Positions 18,602 through 23,251 of a stretch of 23,251 bases of DNA are shown here, in pieces. The notes below the pieces were generated by a model that was not told the origin of the DNA, did no database searches, and saw nothing but the letters and a program-made list of their open reading frames with translations. The stretch comes from Spirochaetaceae bacterium. GTDB taxonomy: Bacteria > Spirochaetota > Spirochaetia > SZUA-6 > Bin103. The stretch is from positions 1 to 23,251 of the forward strand of contig JAPOQV010000657.1 of NCBI GenBank assembly GCA_026710565.1. Reading direction: 5' to 3'. The position numbers and the translations under genes are program-made. Every line of letters starts with the position of its first letter. The first letter of the stretch is position 1.

Positions 18602-19312
18602 ATGGCGGACCCGCTGCTGTCCATGGAGGCGGTCGACACCTACTACGGGCGCAGCCATGTCCTGCAGAACGTGTCGCTCGGGGTAGCCGTCGGCAGCGTC
18701 GCCGCGCTACTCGGACGCAATGGGGCCGGGAAGTCCACCGCGCTCAAGTCGATCATGGGCATCGTCGCCGCCGCGCGCGGCACCATCCGGTTCGCGGGTG
18801 AGGCGATCGAGCACCTGCCTGCGCACCGCATCGCCCGCCGCGGCATCGCCTACGTCCCGGAGGACCGCGGCATCTTCGCCTCGCTCACGGTAGAGGAGCA
18901 CCTGAGCCTGAACCGGCGCCCGGCTGCCGGCGGCCGCCGCGTCCCGGTGGAGGCGCTCTACGAGCGGTTTCCGCTGCTGGCCGAGCGGCGCCGCAACCGC
19001 GGCAACGAGCTGAGCGGCGGCGAGCAGCAGATGCTGGCCATCGCGCGCGCCATCACCCTGTCGCCGCGCCTGCTGATCCTGGACGAGCCGACCGAGGGGC
19101 TGGCGCCAATCGTCGTCGAGCATATCGCCGGGATCGTCCACGACCTGCGGGCGGCCGGCATGACGATGCTGCTGGTCGAGCAGAACTACCCGTTCGCCAT
19201 CGGGCTTGCCGAGCACGTCTACGTGCTCGGCAAGGGCCGCATCCGCTGGCACGGAACCGCGGCGGAACTCGAGCGCAGCCCCGAGGTCAGGTCGACGTGG
19301 CTGGGGGTGTAG
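18602..19312 (+). CDS. livF: Branched-chain amino acid-type ABC ATPase LivF
   Basis: Second ATPase subunit, 236 residues, starting five bases after livG. Walker A is GRNGAGKST (38-46), followed by RRGIAYVPEDRGIFASLTV, the signature LSGGEQQ (137-143), Walker B with LILDEPTEGLAP (Asp161, Glu162) and the H-loop region LLVEQN, in which LivF proteins usually carry Gln. The end, ELERSPEVRSTWLGV, is complete. The last 26 bases overlap the end of a small antitoxin-like gene on the other strand, so transcription from the two sides converges here. Confidence 0.95.
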   Translation: MADPLLSMEAVDTYYGRSHVLQNVSLGVAVGSVAALLGRNGAGKSTALKSIMGIVAAARGTIRFAGEAIEHLPAHRIARRGIAYVPEDRGIFASLTVEEHLSLNRRPAAGGRRVPVEALYERFPLLAERRRNRGNELSGGEQQMLAIARAITLSPRLLILDEPTEGLAPIVVEHIAGIVHDLRAAGMTMLLVEQNYPFAIGLAEHVYVLGKGRIRWHGTAAELERSPEVRSTWLGV

Positions 19313-19523
19313 CTTCGACGAGCTCCGTCTTGACCTGCTCCCAAGGGATCCGTTCCGAGTCCTTCATCGCTTCATCGATCGCTTTGAGGTCGTCCTGCTG
19401 CTCGAGCTGTTCGACGAGTTCTTCGTAGACATCGATCGGCAGCACGACGGCAACCTTGTTGCCGGTTTCATCAAGGACGAAACGGGGTTCGGTCAACGTC
19501 ATGGCTATGATCCTACTCGCCAT
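19287..19523 (-). CDS. Phd/RelB-like antitoxin, apparently without a toxin
   Basis: 78 residues from the ATG at 19523, or 71 from the ATG at 19502, which has AGGATC upstream and matches the family start better (MTLTEPRFVLDETG). The core FVLDETGNKVAVVLPIDVYEELVEQLEQQ is the strand-helix pattern of Phd/YefM- and RelB-like antitoxins, followed by an acidic helix and a tail that would wrap a toxin (DSERIPWEQVKTEL). A RelE/ParE partner would be expected directly downstream, but that space is livF on the opposite strand. It is therefore an orphan antitoxin, or the partner is elsewhere. Confidence 0.7.
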   Translation of the reverse strand: MASRIIAMTLTEPRFVLDETGNKVAVVLPIDVYEELVEQLEQQDDLKAIDEAMKDSERIPWEQVKTELVEATPPATST

Positions 19524-19575
19524 GAGTCCATCTGTCCTGTGCCGCCCCGGCGGCGCCCTCTCGCTACGTGAAGGC

Positions 19576-19604
19576 GTGACGAGGTGGAGAGACCGCCTTA
19601 AACT
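19576..19604 (+). promoter_or_regulatory. Candidate promoter of xdhC
   Basis: GTGACG (19576-19581), a 17-base spacer and TAAACT (19599-19604). The -10 box ends six bases before the xdhC ATG at 19611, the same geometry as the livK promoter candidate, again suggesting a leaderless message. GGTGAG directly abuts the ATG and is too close to act as a ribosome-binding site. Confidence 0.35.
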
Positions 19605-19610
19605 GGTGAG

Positions 19611-20585
19611 ATGAGCTCATTCTGGGAGCGGGTTCACGGGCACCTCGGTGCGGGAAGCCGGGTGTTCGTCGCCTGCGTGGCCGAGCATACCCGCGGATCG
19701 CCGGGAACCGCGGGCGCCAAGCTGCTGGTCTCCGATTCGGGCGAGTTGTTCGGGACGATCGGCGGGGGTGCGATGGAGCACCGGCTGGTCGAGCAGGCGA
19801 GGGCGCTGCTGCAAGGCGACAACCACCGGCCAGGGAAGCAGACGCTCATCCATAGCGAGGCAGTGGCCGGCGATCAATCCGGCCTGATCTGCGAAGGCAG
19901 CCAGACCAACGTCTTCTGCGTGCTGGAAGGACCGCGCGACCTGGACAGCGTACGCACCATCGTCGACAGCGTCCGAAACGATCAGCGCGGCTGGATCGAG
20001 ATCGACGACGCCGGACTGCGCCTGGTGGAGAACGGATCCGGCTTCGACGCGCCGCGCATCTCCCTCGCGGAGGTGGACGGAGCCTGGCGCTACCGGGAGG
20101 ACCTCCTCAACCGGAGACGGCTCGCCGTCATCGGCGGCGGGCACTGCGCGGCGGCGCTGGGAGAAGTGATGTCGCCGCTGGGATATCGGGTAGAGGTCTT
20201 CGACACCCGGACGTACGTGGTCAGCCATGACCGGGCGACCGCGGCCGGCGGTCTTTCCATCGTCGCGGACTACGCCGAAGCGGGCCCCGCGATCGACCAT
20301 CCCGAATCCACCGCCGCGGTGGTGATGACCGCGGACTATCGAACCGACGTGCGCGCCCTCCTCGGCGTCGCACCCCTGCCCTTCCCGTTCATCGGGTTGA
20401 TGGGAGGCAGGAAGAAGATCGACCGGATATTCTCCCTCCTGCGGGAGGAAGGCGTTTCTTCCGGGGCCATCGAGCGCATCCATGCACCGGTGGGACTGGA
20501 CATCGGCAGCGAGACGCCGGAGGAGATCGCCATCAGCATCGCCGCGCAACTCCTGCGCGAGCGGACCCGCCGGTGCACGCATTGA
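19611..20585 (+). CDS. xdhC: XdhC/CoxI-family molybdenum-cofactor maturation protein
   Basis: 324 residues. XdhC-type proteins bind and help sulfurate the molybdenum cofactor and deliver it to xanthine dehydrogenase-like enzymes. The N-terminal domain shows RGSPGTAGAKLLV and the hallmark GTIGGGAMEH (48-57), with GLICEGSQTNVF near 91-102. The C-terminal domain is a Rossmann fold (RLAVIGGGHCAAALGEV, GGGH at 175-178), then YVVSHDRATAA and FIGLMGGRKK. The end IHAPVGLDIGSETPEEIAIS is diagnostic. Its client enzyme begins at 22898, but three unrelated genes lie between, although these genes are normally adjacent. Confidence 0.93.
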   Translation: MSSFWERVHGHLGAGSRVFVACVAEHTRGSPGTAGAKLLVSDSGELFGTIGGGAMEHRLVEQARALLQGDNHRPGKQTLIHSEAVAGDQSGLICEGSQTNVFCVLEGPRDLDSVRTIVDSVRNDQRGWIEIDDAGLRLVENGSGFDAPRISLAEVDGAWRYREDLLNRRRLAVIGGGHCAAALGEVMSPLGYRVEVFDTRTYVVSHDRATAAGGLSIVADYAEAGPAIDHPESTAAVVMTADYRTDVRALLGVAPLPFPFIGLMGGRKKIDRIFSLLREEGVSSGAIERIHAPVGLDIGSETPEEIAISIAAQLLRERTRRCTH

Positions 20586-20756
20586 CCTTGGAACCATCCG
20601 TCCCGACGAGCGGCCGCCCGTGCTCCCAGCGCAGTGCTCGGCGGTCCCGCAGAAAAGGTCACGATCCCGCCGGCAGCTTAGGTCCATTGAGTAGACGCTG
20701 CCTGAGCTGAGCAGTATGCTACGTCAACTGCTGCCACAACTATCTGAGAGGAGAAT

Positions 20757-20981
20757 ATGCCGGGAAAAGCACAACACGTTGTTCCTCGCGATGGGAAATG
20801 GGCTGTACGAAGGTCCGGTGCTAATCGCGCAACGCGGCTCTTCGCTACGCAGCTTGAAGCTCTGGAGGCTGCACGGGACATCGCTCGAAGACAGGGAACC
20901 GAACTCTATATTTTTGGACAAGATGGCCGAATTAGGGAACGAGAGTCCTATGGTAAAGAGCCGGTTTCGTCGAAAGGATAG
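20757..20981 (+). CDS. DUF2188 domain protein
   Basis: 74 residues from the ATG at 20757, preceded by GAGAGGAG, a strong ribosome-binding site. It matches the DUF2188 pattern: QHVVPRDGKWAVRRSGANRA, a FATQLEALEAARDIARRQ helix, then ELYIFGQDGRIRERESYG. Function unknown; the fold is small and alpha/beta. It ends eight bases before the next gene, so the two are almost certainly cotranscribed. Base composition here is less GC-rich than in the flanking xdh genes, hinting at transfer. The 171 bases between xdhC and this gene hold no other gene I can support. Confidence 0.8.
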   Translation: MPGKAQHVVPRDGKWAVRRSGANRATRLFATQLEALEAARDIARRQGTELYIFGQDGRIRERESYGKEPVSSKG

Positions 20982-20989
20982 ACCTGGAA

Positions 20990-21622
20990 TTGGTTGACCA
21001 CAGCTTTCAACGAAACGTTTTCCTGAACTGCCCTTTTGACAGCGAGTACCGGCCTATACTGCAGGCTATCCTCTTCTGCGTCGTCCGATTCGGGCTAACG
21101 CCCCGTATCGCGACCGAACGCAGCGACGCAGGCGAACCAAGGGTACAGAAGATCATGCACCTCATCGAGTCGTCTCGGTACTCCATTCACGACCTTAGCA
21201 GATGCCAAGCTCACGAAGCTGGGGAACACTACAGACTCAACATGCCATTTGAGCTCGGAATGGACTTCGGCTGCCGACACTATGGTGGCGAGCCTCATTC
21301 GAGAAAGGTCATACTGATACTGGAGGAACAGCCCTATCGCTATCGGGCGGCAATATCCGACCTTGCAGGAAGTGACGTGGAAGCACATGGCGGCGACTTT
21401 GCAACAGCCGTCAGGAAGGTGCGGAACTGGATTACCGGACTGGGTGGCTTCGACCTCGTTGGAGCAGGACGCATCTTGGCGGAGTATGAAGACTTTCACG
21501 AATGGCACTACGAGCGCCAGCTTGAGGCCGGCTTTGCTGACGAAGACATCCAGGACTATTCAACCCCGGAACTCCTGCACGCGATGATCGAGTGGACAGA
21601 CCAGCTACTGTCGAACAAGTGA
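20990..21622 (+). CDS. TIR/deoxyribosyltransferase-like (STIR-type) hypothetical protein
   Basis: 210 residues from a TTG at 20990 with no strong ribosome-binding site, so the start is tentative. I recognise it as a conserved hypothetical family rather than a named gene. The opening RNVFLNCPFDSEYRPILQA gives a first strand and loop. SSRYSIHDLSRCQ gives a later strand with an Asp-Leu-Ser turn, and RLNMPFELGMDFG holds Glu88 in a helix start. This order of strand, IHDLS and ELG resembles TIR and nucleoside 2-deoxyribosyltransferase folds, whose Glu attacks N-glycosidic bonds. The C-terminal part (YEDFHEWHYERQL, STPELLHAMIEW) is helical. It lies between DUF2188 and a SIR2-like gene, consistent with a defence role, which remains inference. 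Confidence 0.7.
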   Translation: MVDHSFQRNVFLNCPFDSEYRPILQAILFCVVRFGLTPRIATERSDAGEPRVQKIMHLIESSRYSIHDLSRCQAHEAGEHYRLNMPFELGMDFGCRHYGGEPHSRKVILILEEQPYRYRAAISDLAGSDVEAHGGDFATAVRKVRNWITGLGGFDLVGAGRILAEYEDFHEWHYERQLEAGFADEDIQDYSTPELLHAMIEWTDQLLSNK

Positions 21623-21681
21623 TACCGGTCAGCGTGTTCAAGGACCTCGCAGACCAGCGGTTTCACGCTCGGCAAGTCAAC

Positions 21682-21784
21682 TCACGCGCCAGCAACCGCG
21701 ATCTCATGACCCGAGCCGTAGGCGCGTGACGCCAGATTCGTGGTCGTTGACAAGGCGGCGGAGCACGTCGCTGGTTCACGCGCC
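21682..21784. repeat. Three copies of TCACGCGCC before the SIR2-like gene
   Basis: TCACGCGCC occurs at 21682-21690 and 21776-21784 in direct orientation, and as its exact reverse complement GGCGCGTGA at 21721-21729. All lie within the 234-base gap between the TIR-like stop and the SIR2-like start, which otherwise holds no gene I can support. They may be operator half-sites or pieces of a hairpin. A TTGACA at 21747-21752 lies among them, but no -10 box is correctly spaced. Confidence 0.45.
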
Positions 21785-21856
21785 CGGCGTATATGCTTGC
21801 GCAACAGAATGGCAGGATTCCGTATTCCATGCGAGGTACGCAGAGCGCGGAGGGCG

Positions 21857-22854
21857 ATGATGTTGGGATACTACATCGGGGCCGGGGCGAGTGCGAAGTC
21901 ACTTCCTGTTTCCAATGACATGCCATGGCGTCTGCAAGAGTTGGCGAACAAGATCGAAACATTTACACACCGCAGTGACAATCTGAACGGTCGCGTGGAA
22001 GAGATTGTTGGGGAGCTCAGATGGTTGGCAGAGAGCGCACGTGAGCGGGCGACCGTGGATGCGTTGGCGTACAATTTCCACCTTCGTGCCGACAGCAGAC
22101 AGATGGATCGTCTCAAGAAGGCGCTCGCAGTGTTCTTCCTGCTGGAACAAGCTCAGCGACCCGTAGATCCTCGATACCGGGACTTCCTATCGTATCTTGG
22201 TCAACTGGATGAGCGGCACAACGTGGCGATGCCAACTGACGTACGGGTGATTTCATGGAACTACGACATTCAGTTCGAAAAGGCATATGCCGAGTTTCTG
22301 CGTCCTGATGACTATCCGAAAGTCGCGACTGCCTTGCAGGTTGTTCCCGGACTGGGGGAAGGTGCCTACTGCAGCGAGTGCTTCTCGCTCGTGAAGCTCA
22401 ATGGGACAGCGAGCATGGTGCTTGGATCGCAAGGGCTGGCTCGCGAATACAAGACATATCTGACGGCCGACTTCGCAAATACTCTGAAATACGTCGGCTC
22501 TCACCACGACACGGGTACTAAGCCCTATCTCACTTTGCTTGGGAGGACGATACGCTGCGCAATCATGCCCTGTCACGAATCGGGCCGGTCGAGACGTTGG
22601 TAGTGATCGGCTATTCCTTTCCGCTGGTCAACCGAGATGTCGATCACGAAATCTTGACATGTCGTCTGCGCCCCGAGAAGCTGTACGTGCAAGCAGGAAG
22701 GGACGGACCGGCCGTGAAGGAGCGGCTTGCCGGACTGGGAGTCGATGACGAGAGGGTAAGCTTGGTCGAAGACGTAGACCAGTTCTATGTCCCTAACCCG
22801 TACTCGCCATCCGAGCGGAAGCTGCCCGACCATTTCAGCGTGCCATTGGGGTAG
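21857..22854 (+). pseudogene. SIR2-like (SIR2_2) protein with a frameshift
   Basis: SIR2-like domains bind NAD and, in many anti-phage systems, hydrolyse it. From the ATG at 21857 (GGAGGG just upstream) the protein begins MMLGYYIGAGASAKSLPVSN, with the GAGAS dinucleotide-binding turn at 8-12. Later come VISWNYDIQFEKAY (Trp134-Asp137) and FSLVKLNGTAS, where Asn182 stands at the position that is His in classical sirtuins. At about 22534 the frame breaks. Reading one base back gives FAWEDDTLRNHALSR and VETLVVIGYSFPLVNRDVDH, the expected C-terminal SIR2 signature, to a stop at 22854. One extra T in the TTT run at 22534-22536 would restore a protein of about 332 residues. Either a real mutation or a sequencing error explains it. 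Confidence 0.78.
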
Positions 22855-22897
22855 GACGTGTTCGGGGCCGGATTCGGAAGCTTGGGAGGAGTGAGAG

Positions 22898-23251
22898 ATG
22901 AGTGCGTACTGGGAGCAGTTGAGCGGGCCGTCGGCGCTTCGCGCAAGGAAACCGAGCACTCGGTTCATCCTCAACGACCGGCTGGTGGAGAGTTCCGCGC
23001 CGGCGGGGCTGCTGCTGCTGGACTTCCTGCGCGTCAGCGAGCGGCTGACAGGTACCAAGGAAGGCTGCAAGGAGGGCGACTGCGGCGCCTGCGCGGTCCT
23101 GATCGGCGAGTTGACGGGAGGCGCCGTCCGCTACCAGCCGGTCACCTCCTGCCTGGTCCCGCTTGCGGAGGTGCATGGCAGGCACGTGGTCACGATCGAG
23201 GGGTGCAACCTGGACGCCGGCCTCACCCCCGGGCAGGAGGGCGGCGGCGAG
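22898..23251 (+). CDS. xdhA: Xanthine dehydrogenase small (2Fe-2S) subunit, N-terminal part
   Basis: 118 codons are visible and the frame runs off the right edge still open. The ATG at 22898 follows GGGAGGAG at good spacing. The protein starts with a ferredoxin-like domain: TRFILNDRLVESSAPAGLLL, then GTKEGCKEGDCGACAVLIG, the plant-type 2Fe-2S cysteine cluster, and PVTSCLVPLAEVHGRHVVTI. This is the electron-transfer N-terminus of XdhA-type subunits; an FAD domain may follow outside the window. It is the expected client of xdhC. The gene symbol is by family convention; a related molybdenum hydroxylase with another substrate cannot be excluded. Confidence 0.9.
   Translation, partial: MSAYWEQLSGPSALRARKPSTRFILNDRLVESSAPAGLLLLDFLRVSERLTGTKEGCKEGDCGACAVLIGELTGGAVRYQPVTSCLVPLAEVHGRHVVTIEGCNLDAGLTPGQEGGGE

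Noticed and set aside
19541..19554. GCCGCC-CC-GGCGGC hairpin as terminator for the antitoxin or livF
   Set aside because: Loop too small and no T-rich tail; it lies upstream of the antitoxin start, so it is not placed to end either gene.
22530..22545. Programmed -1 frameshift in the SIR2-like gene
   Set aside because: No X XXY YYZ slippery heptamer at the junction; a lost T in a short run is simpler.
20586..22897. Flanking direct repeats or an integrase marking the DUF2188-SIR2 island
   Set aside because: I looked for matching sequence near both edges and found none, and there is no integrase or transposase; insertion is inferred only from gene context.

Overview
This is a high-GC bacterial chromosome segment, dense with protein-coding genes. 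It carries core carbon-storage and transport genes alternating with small blocks of defence and toxin-antitoxin (TA) material, several of them visibly decaying. I cannot name the organism from sequence alone. The mix of a fused GH13-GT5 glycogen enzyme, a direct GlgX/GlgP pair, a Liv-type ABC transporter and XDH genes, plus many TA remnants, would fit an environmental or host-associated high-GC lineage. A spirochaete is my low-confidence guess. No tRNA, rRNA or CRISPR array was seen.

Layout. (1) 1-3528, minus strand: a type I restriction-modification block, hsdM - DUF1016 PDDEXK nuclease - hsdS, joined by 4-base start/stop overlaps. The hsdS part is broken and hsdM lacks an obvious native start, because it abuts the stop codon of glgP. 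(2) 3564-13260: a glycogen block. glgP (minus) and glgX (plus) diverge from a short shared control region. glgX converges on a 1625-residue minus-strand protein that joins a GH13 amylase-like domain to a GT5 glycogen-synthase-like domain, and a bidirectional hairpin terminator sits between them. Together they would build alpha-glucan (GT5), remodel or trim it (GH13, GlgX) and phosphorolyse it (GlgP). (3) 13416-19312: a branched-chain-amino-acid-type ABC importer (binding protein, LivH, LivM, LivG, LivF). The binding-protein gene is separated from the permease genes by about 1.3 kb holding hicBA, a frameshifted P-loop kinase and a mazEF remnant. An orphan Phd/RelB-like antitoxin overlaps the tail of livF on the other strand. 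(4) 19611-23251: xdhC and the start of the xanthine-dehydrogenase small subunit. They are separated by a DUF2188 gene, a TIR/deoxyribosyltransferase-like gene and a frameshifted SIR2-like gene. This looks like a compact NAD-directed defence island inside a purine/molybdenum-enzyme locus.

The two most interesting items are the GH13-GT5 fusion, whose GT5 half lacks the usual HDWH-type histidine, and the DUF2188/TIR-like/SIR2-like cassette. A third theme is the accumulation of three separate TA loci around one transporter operon. All functional statements rest on motif recognition by eye; no database search was run.
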